Both the position numbers and the translations under genes were made by a program. A DNA stretch of 64,000 nucleotides, from the NCBI RefSeq assembly GCF_015207875.1, contig NZ_JADEVZ010000016.1, positions 1-64,000 of the forward strand, given 5' to 3'. The notes below the pieces were generated by a model, which saw nothing but the letters and a program-made list of their open reading frames with translations, had not been told where the DNA came from and searched no databases. Below, one piece after another: positions 1 to 7,974 of this stretch (its first letter is position 1; every line of letters starts with the position of its first letter). Source of the DNA: Dolichospermum sp. LEGE 00240. Lineage in GTDB: Bacteria > Cyanobacteriota > Cyanobacteriia > Cyanobacteriales > Nostocaceae.

Positions 1-48
1 CAATTAAGGGCGGGGAAACCCCAATTAAGGGCGGGGAAACCCCGCCCC
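1..48. repeat. Tandem 21-bp repeat ending in a GC-rich hairpin
   Basis: A 21-base unit (CAATTAAGGGCGGGGAAACCC) occurs twice in a row, and the second copy runs into a perfect 8-bp stem, GGGCGGGG-AAA-CCCCGCCC (29-47). It lies just 3' of the flavodiiron gene and could stop its transcription, although there is no U-tract on that strand. A related motif (ACGGGGTTTCCCGCCCTC) lies near 50447, so this is an interspersed repeat. Confidence 0.7.
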
Positions 49-86
49 TACAGGTTTTACAATATTAAAGTGAAACGGTATATTCT

Positions 87-1883
87 TTAATAATATGAAC
101 CTGTTTTTCGGTGGTTAATAGCAGTCATAGCATCTGGTTTGAGTAATTTACCATTGTCTACGGTTGCGTATATTACCCAATGATCACCGCATTCTAAACG
201 CTGCTGCACTAGACATTCTAGATATGCACAGGCTTCTGTTAAAATGGTACAACCATTATCGGCTTCCGCTGTGGGGAAGTTAGCAAATCTATCTTCTCCA
301 GGTTTAAAACTTTTGCGGAAATGTTTCACGTATTCCAGATGAACACCTTCAGGAAGGATATTCAAGACAAATTTACCACCGGGATATAATAGTGATTCGA
401 CTGCTCGCTCTTTGGCGATCGCTACAGTAATTCCCGGTGGATTAAAAGTAGCTTGAGATACCCAAGCTCCCATCATCCCTGTCGAAAATTCTCCTTGTTT
501 GGCGGCGATGACACAGACAGAACCAATAATCCTACCTACAGCTTGTTCTGTGGGGGTTGCAGATTGTTGGGGAACGCGCACTTTCTTAGCTTTTCGCAAA
601 CTTTGAGCAAAGTCTGTACCGACTTCTTCGCAATATTTGAGAGTGACTTCATCTGGTTTAAATTTGACTTTCAAGGTATCAAAACCGAAACGATAGCCAG
701 CGTCTCGGAGTTTGCATTCTACCAAGTCTAAAGCTTCACCACTCCAACCGTAAGAACCAAATACTCCCGCTGGTTTGGTGTTGTCTCCTGTGGAAAGGAC
801 GATACCCAAAGCGGTGTGAATAGGCGTAGGTGCGTGTCCACCGATGGTAGGAGTACCAATGATAAAACCATCTGCTTGTTCTAAGCTGGTGCGGATTTCG
901 TCAGCGGAAGCAAATTCACAGTTGACAGATTTCACTGCAACGCCACCTTTGGTTAATCCTAACGCCATTGCTTGTGCTAAGGTGGCAGTGTTACCATAAG
1001 CGGAAGCGTAGAGAAGTGCTACGGATATTTCTCGATCTTTTTGAGCGCGACTCCATTCACCGTAGGATTTGGTTAGTTCGATTAAACTGGTGCGTACCAA
1101 TGGTCCATGACCGACAGCATACATTCTTACCTGTAAATCGGAGATTTTCTCCAAAGCTGACTCAACATGGGTTGCATGGGGAGCCATCAGGCAATTAAAG
1201 TAATAACGTTGGTCTTCTTTGAAAGTTTCCCAATGATCATCAAATACTTCTTCTCCACAGATGTGAGCGCCAAATAGCTTATCTGTAAAGAGAATTTGGG
1301 TTTGTTGGTCATAAGTACAAAGTGCTTCTGGCCAGCGGGGACTGGGAGTAGGTAAGAATTTCAAGACATGACCTTTACCTAAATCTAGGGTTTCTTTTCC
1401 CCGCATGACGAGAACTTTGATATCTTGGTCGGTAAAAGCAGCACGTAAATTATTCGCAGCGGGAAGAGAACAAACAAAGGTAATTTGGGGTGCGATCGCT
1501 AAAATTGCTTTTAAAGTAGGAATACGATTGGGGTTAAAATGTCCCAAAATTACATAATCCAACTTTTGCACATTCATAGTTTTCTGTAATGCTTCCAGAT
1601 AAATTTCTGTAAATCCTTCTGCGGGAGCGTCTGTTAATGCAGTTTTATCGGCTTCTATTAAATAGCTATTAGAAGTAGTTCCCCGTTCTAGAGCATATTC
1701 AATTTCAAACCGTAACCGGGACTTACTACGCGATCGCATGACTTTTGTATTAGTAGCAATTGGTAGTATTTGTACGTCCCTGGGTCGGGAATCGCTCATG
1801 GATACTTGTTGGGTCGAAAAAACTTGAGAAACCCAATTTTTAGCTGATGCAACTGCATTAGAAAATGAATCTGGAAGTGTCAT
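87..1883 (-). CDS. flv1: Flavodiiron protein, Flv1 type (diflavin flavoprotein)
   Basis: Cyanobacterial flavodiiron protein of 598 residues: an N-terminal metallo-beta-lactamase-like domain (about 40-280), a flavodoxin-like FMN domain (about 290-430) and a C-terminal flavin-reductase domain (about 450-598). The family reduces O2 to water with NADPH or reduced ferredoxin. The diiron site is degenerate: where the partner gene has HTEPDH, this one has HFNPNR (115-120), so three ligands are replaced, as in Flv1/Flv2-type subunits, which act with an Flv3/Flv4-type partner. It follows flv3 on the same strand after about 155 bp, the order known for heterocyst flv3B-flv1B of Anabaena PCC 7120. Assignment to the B pair rather than the A pair is inferred from adjacency. 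A later start at M29 is possible. Confidence 0.9.
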   Translation of the reverse strand: MTLPDSFSNAVASAKNWVSQVFSTQQVSMSDSRPRDVQILPIATNTKVMRSRSKSRLRFEIEYALERGTTSNSYLIEADKTALTDAPAEGFTEIYLEALQKTMNVQKLDYVILGHFNPNRIPTLKAILAIAPQITFVCSLPAANNLRAAFTDQDIKVLVMRGKETLDLGKGHVLKFLPTPSPRWPEALCTYDQQTQILFTDKLFGAHICGEEVFDDHWETFKEDQRYYFNCLMAPHATHVESALEKISDLQVRMYAVGHGPLVRTSLIELTKSYGEWSRAQKDREISVALLYASAYGNTATLAQAMALGLTKGGVAVKSVNCEFASADEIRTSLEQADGFIIGTPTIGGHAPTPIHTALGIVLSTGDNTKPAGVFGSYGWSGEALDLVECKLRDAGYRFGFDTLKVKFKPDEVTLKYCEEVGTDFAQSLRKAKKVRVPQQSATPTEQAVGRIIGSVCVIAAKQGEFSTGMMGAWVSQATFNPPGITVAIAKERAVESLLYPGGKFVLNILPEGVHLEYVKHFRKSFKPGEDRFANFPTAEADNGCTILTEACAYLECLVQQRLECGDHWVIYATVDNGKLLKPDAMTAINHRKTGSYY

Positions 1884-1910
1884 AGTTATTATGAAAGATG
1901 GGTAAATAAG

Positions 1911-2032
1911 AGGAGTCAGGAGTCAGCAGTCAGGAGAAAGAAAGAAGAAGGAAAACAGGAAGAAGAAAGAAGAAAGAAGAAAGAAGAAGGAAATTTTGCT
2001 CTTACTTCCACTGACCACTGACCACTGACAAA
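1911..2032. repeat. Purine-rich GAAGAAA tract flanked by short tandem heptads
   Basis: The flv3-flv1 spacer holds GGAGTCAG/GCAGTCAG units, then about 70 bases of almost pure purine (repeated GAAGAAA) and a CTGACCA-type tandem. It resembles the short tandemly repeated (STRR) sequences of heterocystous cyanobacteria. No open reading frame of note. Confidence 0.65.
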
Positions 2033-2039
2033 TGGCTAA

Positions 2040-3758
2040 TTAATAGTAATTTCCGACTTTGCGATGACGAACTGCGGTAATTCCATCAGGTTTGGAAACT
2101 TTGCCATCTTCAACTGTGCAGTATAAAATCCAGTGATCACTACATTCCATACTATTAACAACTTCACATTCCATATATGCGAGTGCGTCGGTAAGAATGG
2201 GTGAACCGTTTTTAGCAGTTTGGGTTTTTACGTCTGCAAATCTATCAGCACCGGGAAGTAAACGTTTGAGAAAATGCTTTTTCAGGTCTTGATAGTTGCC
2301 TTCTTCCAGAACATTAAGAACAAAGCGATCGCCTACGTGCAATAAATTATCTAAAGCGCGATCTTTAGCTACAGCAATGGTGAAACCCAAAGGCTGTAAA
2401 CTGGCTTGTGTCACCCAAGAAGCGATCATTGCACCGCTAACATCACCTTTTTTGGCAGTGACAATATACAAACCATTACTAATTCTTCCCAACGCTTTTT
2501 CCATATTCACGTCGAGAGATTTGATTTGTTTAATATTGCGTTCCCGGACTAACAATTGTCCCAAACCATTGCCGGCTTCTGTAAATTGTTTATAGGTGGA
2601 ATCTGTGGGAGTTTGTTTAATACGAATAGCGGGAAAAGCTTCCTTAATACCTAAATCAATAAATTTGCGTCTGAGAGTATCAATGGGTTCATCATCGCCA
2701 CCATAGGACTCAAATAAACCCACAACTTGCTTATTTTTAGCAACTGCTAATAAAGAACTAATTGCGGCTTGTGCTTTAATTGCACTAGTAGAAGGCATCC
2801 CGACAATTAAACCAGATGCTCGACCGGCTAATTCTTGAATTTCTTGAATTTCTGCGGTGTTTAAATCCAATACTTCTACACCGACACCGGCTTTTTGCAA
2901 ACCATCACCAATTGCGTGTGCTATGCGATCGCTATATCCATAACCAGAGACATAAAACAAACCCACAGTAGTTTCTGTTTTCGCTTGTTTTTGACTCCAA
3001 TTGTGATAATATTCTCTGAGAATATCGAGGTTATGATGTAATAATGGTCCGTGTCCATTGGCAATAATTTTGATTTCCCCAAGCTCACCCATTCTTTTCA
3101 TTGCATTCAGCAAAGAACGAGCATTTGGACCCATTAAGCAATCATAATAAAAGCGAAAATCAGCTTCAATTGCTTCTAAATCTTCATCGAAAGTGCGATC
3201 ATCACAGTAGTGCATTCCGAACGCATCACAAGTGTAAAGAACTTGGGTTTGGCGATCAAAGCTAAAAATAGTATCTGGCCAGTGTAAATTCGGCGCACTG
3301 ACAAATTCTATTTCATGATCTTGACCAATTTTGATGCGATCGCCACTTTTGACAATTCGCTTAGAAAAAGGTTCATGTACCAAACCTTCCAAAAATTGCA
3401 AAGCCACTTTAGAAGCTAAAACAGTCGCTCTAGGTGCTAACTGTAAAATATCTTCTACTAAGCCACTATGATCAGGTTCAGTATGGCTAACAATTATATA
3501 ATCAATCGTTTTAGGATTAACTAAACCCTTGAGAGTCTCTAAATATAGTTCACGAAACTTCTGGTGAGAAGTATCAATTAAAACTGTTTGTTCACCTCTA
3601 ATCAAATATGAATTATAGGTTGTACCATTTTGTAAACCAAATTCAATATCAAAACGATCCCGATCCCAGTCAAGAGAACGAATCGCAGTAGTGTTAGGGG
3701 CAATTTCTACAGTTTGTATAGTTAATCGGTTCTGAACGTTCTCTGAGATAGCTACCAT
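2040..3758 (-). CDS. flv3: Flavodiiron protein, Flv3 type (diflavin flavoprotein)
   Basis: Flavodiiron protein of 572 residues with the same three domains as its neighbour. The canonical diiron-binding motif is present: H92-x-E94-x-D96-H97, with further histidines around the NGHGPLLH segment. Flv3-type subunits are the catalytically complete partner in oxygen photoreduction. I chose the ATG of MVAISENVQN; an upstream in-frame ATG would add 16 cysteine-rich residues that do not look like the family and has no ribosome-binding site. It is first in the flv3-flv1 pair. Tandem flv3B-flv1B in Anabaena PCC 7120 is heterocyst-specific and protects nitrogenase from oxygen, which suggests the same here. 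I cannot see expression signals that prove it. Confidence 0.9.
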   Translation of the reverse strand: MVAISENVQNRLTIQTVEIAPNTTAIRSLDWDRDRFDIEFGLQNGTTYNSYLIRGEQTVLIDTSHQKFRELYLETLKGLVNPKTIDYIIVSHTEPDHSGLVEDILQLAPRATVLASKVALQFLEGLVHEPFSKRIVKSGDRIKIGQDHEIEFVSAPNLHWPDTIFSFDRQTQVLYTCDAFGMHYCDDRTFDEDLEAIEADFRFYYDCLMGPNARSLLNAMKRMGELGEIKIIANGHGPLLHHNLDILREYYHNWSQKQAKTETTVGLFYVSGYGYSDRIAHAIGDGLQKAGVGVEVLDLNTAEIQEIQELAGRASGLIVGMPSTSAIKAQAAISSLLAVAKNKQVVGLFESYGGDDEPIDTLRRKFIDLGIKEAFPAIRIKQTPTDSTYKQFTEAGNGLGQLLVRERNIKQIKSLDVNMEKALGRISNGLYIVTAKKGDVSGAMIASWVTQASLQPLGFTIAVAKDRALDNLLHVGDRFVLNVLEEGNYQDLKKHFLKRLLPGADRFADVKTQTAKNGSPILTDALAYMECEVVNSMECSDHWILYCTVEDGKVSKPDGITAVRHRKVGNYY

Positions 3759-4602
3759 TATTTCACAAGAGCAAATAAATAAACAATCATTTCTTCTGCC
3801 CCCCATTGTCGCTATTATTTTTTTTTAAAGCTGTAATGAAAAATATATTTCGGAAAATTAAAGTTGTCATCACAGATACAGTTTTTACAAAAGAAGGGAA
3901 CAGGGAACAGATCAGAAACTAAATCTTTATAATTTATGTTTAAACTTTATTATTACTTGATATTTATTTTGTAACTTTCTTTTAGGATATGAAAAGGACA
4001 TTATTGATGTCACAATAAAAGCGTTTTATACAAAGAGTGCATAAGTAAAATTTATTGACATACTATGATGACAACAGCAGTATATTCTAAAAATTAGCTG
4101 TAAGGAAACCGTTATAGTAATCAGGGAAGTATTTATTAGTTCCAAATATGAAAAAGTATTTGCTGTGATTTTCCAACAAATACATACAGCGGATTGCCAA
4201 ATTTAGTTACAAATCAATACAGCATCTTTTGTATGGTAATTTACAACAATTAAATAACTCCTATTCAAGAGTCCTTTTGAGAACTTTATAATTAAACAGA
4301 AAATCTCTAAGACCCTCTTTTTTAGTGTTATTTATTGTCTGGATTATTCATATTTATTGACTTTTGTATAAGTCCTCAACTTGTTGTGAGTTTCGCAAAT
4401 GCTTAGAAAACTTTATATTATATTTCTTCTTGATAATTTGCAACTCCAAAATGCAAATAGAGAAGAAACATCCACACAAAAATAGCATAAGTAGGTGAAC
4501 ACAATAAAACCAAACCGTGTAAAGAAACGTAAAATCGCGGAAAACTTCTTTACTCTTGCCTCTTGCCTTCCTATAACGACAATTTTCAACGCCAACCTAC
4601 TT
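3759..4602. other. Gene-free AT-rich divergent intergenic region
   Basis: About 840 bases between flv3 (minus) and the acyltransferase gene (plus), so it must hold both promoters. It has a GGGAACAGGGAACAG mini-repeat near 3897 and a loose inverted pair, AAGTAGGTG (about 4489) and CAACCTACTT (about 4593). Short open frames here lack ribosome-binding sites and family features. No RNA gene recognised. Confidence 0.5.
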
Positions 4603-4616
4603 AGGAGATTAGTTGC

Positions 4617-5798
4617 ATGATTCAAATGATTGAAAAATCCGTCGAAAAGAGACTTCATCTGCCTTATTTAGATGGATTAAGGGGATTAGCATCTCTATAT
4701 GTTGTCCTTGTACATATTGAACCATCAATTGGGGGAAAATTGCCTATCCTGTGGTCATTATTTGCAGAAACCATGAAATATGGTGCATTTAGTGTTGTTA
4801 TTTTCATTGTTCTTTCTGGTTATGTTTTGATGCTGCCAGTAGCGCGTTCTCAAAATGGTCAGTTATCAGGAAGTTTCATGAATTATATTAAGAAGCGATC
4901 GCGGCGAATTTTACCACCATACTATATAACACTGTTGATCTGTTTGCTATTAACAGCAATTATCTTGGGTTTAGAAAAATTTACCGATTTTCAATGGAAT
5001 CCAGAAGCAGGACTAGGAGCATTTTCTCCCAGATTTTCTTGGATGGATGTCTTGCTTAAACTACTCCTAGTTCATAATCTTGACAGCAACTCATATCTAA
5101 CTATTAACCCACCCATGTGGACTGTGGCTACAGAATGGCAAATATACTTTTTATTTCCGCTATTTTTATTACCTATATGGCGACAGTTGGGATTATTTGG
5201 AGTTGTGATTATTACCTTTTTAATTGGGTTAACTCCTCTATATTTGTTGAATGGATTATTTGAATCAGCCAATCCTTGGTTTTTATGTATATTCTGTTTA
5301 GGAATGGCAGCGGCAGATATTGGATTTTCCCAAAAACCCCAGTTAGTAGCTATCAGAAATTCCTTACCTTGGGGTTGGTTAGCTATTATCTTTACCTGTC
5401 TTGCTGTCATCACTGAATGGCGACGGCTAGGACTGCATATATGGATTAATCAAACTTTCGCCGGTTTAGCATTTGCTTGCCTATTTATTTCCTTAACCAA
5501 GTCAATAATAGAAGACAAACAACCATCTTTAATCCTACGGATTTTACAACATCCTTTAGCGATCGCTCTGGGAACATTTTCCTATAGTCTCTATCTCACT
5601 CATGGACCAGTGTTAGTTTTTGTGCGTTACTTCCTGTTTTACCTACCAATCTCACCAGATATGTTTGCCGCCGGATGTTATTTACTGGGTACGGTAATGT
5701 CACTGATTATCGCCTACTGTTTCTACTTATTTTTTGAGCGGCCATTTATGTCAAATTTCTTGAAAAAGAGAAAAATCAAAGATGCCGTAATCTCATAA
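4617..5798 (+). CDS. Membrane acyltransferase (acyltransferase 3 / OafA family)
   Basis: Integral-membrane O-acyltransferase of 393 residues. The N-terminal LPYLDGLRGLASLYVVLVH (about 16-34) is the family signature, followed by about ten hydrophobic segments, including a FIVLSGYVL helix, and a basic loop KKRSRRILPPYY typical of OafA/YrhL proteins. Members transfer acyl groups, often acetyl or succinyl, to sugars of surface polysaccharides or to secondary metabolites; the substrate here is unknown. The ATG is preceded by TTAGGAGATT with AGGAG about 10 bases upstream. It is followed by a repeat-rich gap and ccmP on the same strand, with no evident functional link. Confidence 0.9.
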   Translation: MIQMIEKSVEKRLHLPYLDGLRGLASLYVVLVHIEPSIGGKLPILWSLFAETMKYGAFSVVIFIVLSGYVLMLPVARSQNGQLSGSFMNYIKKRSRRILPPYYITLLICLLLTAIILGLEKFTDFQWNPEAGLGAFSPRFSWMDVLLKLLLVHNLDSNSYLTINPPMWTVATEWQIYFLFPLFLLPIWRQLGLFGVVIITFLIGLTPLYLLNGLFESANPWFLCIFCLGMAAADIGFSQKPQLVAIRNSLPWGWLAIIFTCLAVITEWRRLGLHIWINQTFAGLAFACLFISLTKSIIEDKQPSLILRILQHPLAIALGTFSYSLYLTHGPVLVFVRYFLFYLPISPDMFAAGCYLLGTVMSLIIAYCFYLFFERPFMSNFLKKRKIKDAVIS

Positions 5799-5975
5799 AA
5801 GTCTCAGAAAAATAAAACCCTTTTGGTGCATCTAAAATATCTAATCCCAAATATTTTTACTTTCAGGCTGACTTATTTCCTATTAATACTTATAAATCAA
5901 ACATCCTCCAGCCGAAGAATTAATCATCACCAATTAGCAAACCAGTCCACTTTAACGGTAAACTCATATATTGCA

Positions 5976-6008
5976 GATCCCCGACTTCTTCGAGAAGTCG
6001 GGGATCTA
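5976..6008. repeat. Perfect 15-bp hairpin, AGATCCCCGACTTCT family
   Basis: AGATCCCCGACTTCT-TCG-AGAAGTCGGGGATCT is a perfect 15-bp stem with a 3-base loop. Related copies occur at 33216-33248, 47841-47873 and 54093-54125, with a shorter relative at 17797-17825. This one lies about 50 bases upstream of ccmP. Confidence 0.85.
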
Positions 6009-6044
6009 AATCAATCTCAATCCAAAATGTTTACCCTCATGACT

Positions 6045-6050
6045 GGAGAA
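6045..6050 (+). promoter_or_regulatory. Ribosome-binding site deciding a TTG start for ccmP
   Basis: GGAGAA lies 8 bases before the TTG codon at 6059. Nearby ATG codons at 6027 and 6039 are out of frame, so the TTG start is the only one that gives the family N-terminus MGIELRS. Confidence 0.65.
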
Positions 6051-6058
6051 TTAAGACT

Positions 6059-6700
6059 TTGGGCATAGAACTACGCAGTTTCGTATTTCTAGACAATCTG
6101 CAACCTCAACACGCCGCATACATGGGAACAGTAGCCCAGGGTTTCTTACCATTACCGGGGGATACATCCCTATGGATTGAAATTTCCCCTGGTATCGAAA
6201 TCAACAAGATTACGGACGTAGCCCTGAAATCCGCTTCCGTTCGTCCTGGAGTGCAAGTAGTAGAACGGCTATATGGACTATTAGAAGTCCATTCTGGCTC
6301 TCAAGGGGAAACACGAGCCGCTGGAGATGCGATTTTGGCGTTCCTGGGGGTCAAAAAAGAGGAATGTATTAAACCTCGCGTAGTCTCTAGCCAAATTATC
6401 CGCAATATTGACGCTTACCAAACCCAACTTATTAACCGTACCCGACGAGGACAACTCCTACTAGCAGGACAAACCCTCTATGTATTGGAAGTTGAACCAG
6501 CCGCTTATGCAGCATTAGCAGCCAATGAAGCAGAAAAAGCAGCGCAAATTAACATCCTCGAAGTTCAAGCTGTCGGTAGTTTTGGCAGACTTTATTTAGG
6601 TGGCTCAGAACAAGATATTTTAGCAGGAGCAGCGGGCGCTTTAGCCGCAATTGACAACTCACCTGGAAGGGAAAATTCCCAAGGTAAGCGTAACGAATAA
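6059..6700 (+). CDS. ccmP: Carboxysome tandem-BMC shell protein CcmP
   Basis: Shell protein of the beta-carboxysome with two bacterial-microcompartment domains in one chain. CcmP forms double-stacked trimers with a large gated pore thought to pass metabolites such as 3-phosphoglycerate and RuBP. The N-terminus [19 protein letters not shown], the middle block [13 protein letters not shown] and the C-terminal [11 protein letters not shown] match my memory of CcmP, and the length of 213 residues is the usual one. Translation starts at TTG, with GGAGAA just upstream. It sits away from any ccmKLMN genes, as satellite shell genes often do. Neighbours are a membrane acyltransferase and a pentapeptide protein, with no obvious link. 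Confidence 0.92.
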   Translation: MGIELRSFVFLDNLQPQHAAYMGTVAQGFLPLPGDTSLWIEISPGIEINKITDVALKSASVRPGVQVVERLYGLLEVHSGSQGETRAAGDAILAFLGVKKEECIKPRVVSSQIIRNIDAYQTQLINRTRRGQLLLAGQTLYVLEVEPAAYAALAANEAEKAAQINILEVQAVGSFGRLYLGGSEQDILAGAAGALAAIDNSPGRENSQGKRNE

Positions 6701-6705
6701 GGAAC

Positions 6706-6796
6706 AAGATTGACGCAACTAACATATTAGTAGGGTGCGTCAAATGTTAAAAATCTGTTTATTCTTACCCCATAATCGAGTCTGACGCACCCTACA
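6706..6796. repeat. Interspersed repeat with TAGGGTGCGTC inverted arms
   Basis: TAGGGTGCGTC (6731) pairs with GACGCACCCTA (6784) around a 40-odd base loop, directly after ccmP. The left part (GACGCAACTAACATATTAGTAGGGTG) recurs in variant form near 45325 and 58737. It may stop ccmP transcription. Confidence 0.6.
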
Positions 6797-6842
6797 AGAA
6801 ATATTAAATGTGAAACTTGCATAAGTCCTAAAGGAGCAAAAA

Positions 6843-7622
6843 ATGGCAAATCAACAACATCTCAATATATTACGATCAGGAGCAGTTACTTGGATAGAAT
6901 GGAGAAACAAAAATTCCCAAATTGAAATTGATCTTAGCGGTGCAAATCTCCTAGGAGAAAACCTCCGCGGAGCAAATCTCCAAGGAGTAAACTTGAATAA
7001 AGTAAATTTAGCTCATGCTTTATTAGTACGAACTAATTTTAGTCATGCTAATCTCAGTAATGCTATTTTTTATCAAGCCAAATTAATTGAAGCTAACTTG
7101 AGTCAAGCTAATTTGAGTATTGCTAATTTGAGTGGGGCAATTTTAACCCAGGCTAATTTAAGTTTTGGCAACTTTATTGGTGCTGATTTTAGTGGCGCAA
7201 ATCTGGAAAATACTCTGATTACAGATGCTAATTTAATTGGTACAGATTTCCAAAATGCTAATTTTAAAAACGCCGATTTATCATCGTCACAACTTATTCG
7301 CAGTAATTTAAGTTTTGCAACTTTAATGGCAGCTAATTTAATTACTGCTAATTTAAGTGAAGCAAATTTATATGAAGCCGAATTAATGACTGCTCAACTT
7401 TATCAAGCTAATTTACATAAAGCAAATTTAACAAAATCTCATTTAGGAAACGCATTTTTATCTAAAGCAAATTTGAGTGAAGCAAATTTAACGGAAGCTG
7501 ATTTAAGTTGGGCAAATTTAAAAGGTGCGAACTTAGCAGGAGCAAATTTAAAAGGTGCAAATATTCGCGGCACAAATTTTCAGGGAGCAAATCTAAAAGG
7601 GACGATTTTAGAAAAAGATTAA
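6843..7622 (+). CDS. Pentapeptide-repeat protein
   Basis: A protein of 259 residues made almost wholly of A(N/D)LxxANLxx pentapeptide repeats from about residue 28 to the end (NLSGANL-, NLSQANL-type units). This fold is a right-handed quadrilateral beta-helix. Such proteins are abundant in cyanobacteria and mostly of unknown function; a few mimic DNA and inhibit gyrase. There is no signal peptide or membrane segment, so it is probably cytosolic. The start has a good ribosome-binding site, AAAGGAGCAAAAAATG. It stands alone between ccmP and a decayed gene start. Confidence 0.88.
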   Translation: MANQQHLNILRSGAVTWIEWRNKNSQIEIDLSGANLLGENLRGANLQGVNLNKVNLAHALLVRTNFSHANLSNAIFYQAKLIEANLSQANLSIANLSGAILTQANLSFGNFIGADFSGANLENTLITDANLIGTDFQNANFKNADLSSSQLIRSNLSFATLMAANLITANLSEANLYEAELMTAQLYQANLHKANLTKSHLGNAFLSKANLSEANLTEADLSWANLKGANLAGANLKGANIRGTNFQGANLKGTILEKD

Positions 7623-7710
7623 GGAGGGAAAATAAATCCATGCACATTCAATAAAGTTATTATCAATAACTTCCGCTGCTTCGAGCATAAAAATTAAAGG
7701 TATGTGAAGA
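7623..7710 (+). pseudogene. Relic of the start of an AAA/OLD-like ATPase gene
   Basis: A strong AAGGAGGG (7621-7628) precedes ATG at 7640. The next bases read MHIQ and then stop, but ignoring one T the frame continues KVIINNFRCFEH and, after another shift, KIKG. That is the classic N-terminus of RecF/OLD-type AAA ATPases (IxNFRCFExLKI). Only about 20 codons are left and two frameshifts are needed, so it is a decayed gene start. The family call rests on this short motif alone. Confidence 0.4.
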
Positions 7711-7974
7711 AGAGCAACGCAAACTCATTTTTAACGCCCACCTACTTATGTGTTAAGTCCTTGGTAGATTACGGATATGACTGCGCTAAAACAAAACTTA
7801 ACGCACTATTTCAGGTTAAATCAGAATTACAGGTTATTAAATGTTTAAGGATCAAAACTTTGAGAAAATGTAGCAATTCATCTGATAATCTAAAAGGTAA
7901 TATTCCAGTTAAAAGCTCAACTGCTTTTGCACATCTACACCAGATACCTAACAACGGTGTCAATTATTAGTACC

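Noticed and set aside
4413-4658. Minus-strand open frame of 81 codons overlapping the acyltransferase start
   Set aside because: It overlaps a well-supported gene with a good ribosome-binding site, and its composition is that of AT-rich non-coding sequence.
5823-6068. Open frame of 81 codons before ccmP
   Set aside because: It runs through the perfect AGATCCCCGACTTCT hairpin repeat, has no ribosome-binding site and overlaps the ccmP start. No family features.
7704-7970. Open frame of 88 codons before the SNF2 gene
   Set aside because: Lies in the decayed region; no start signal and no recognisable domain.
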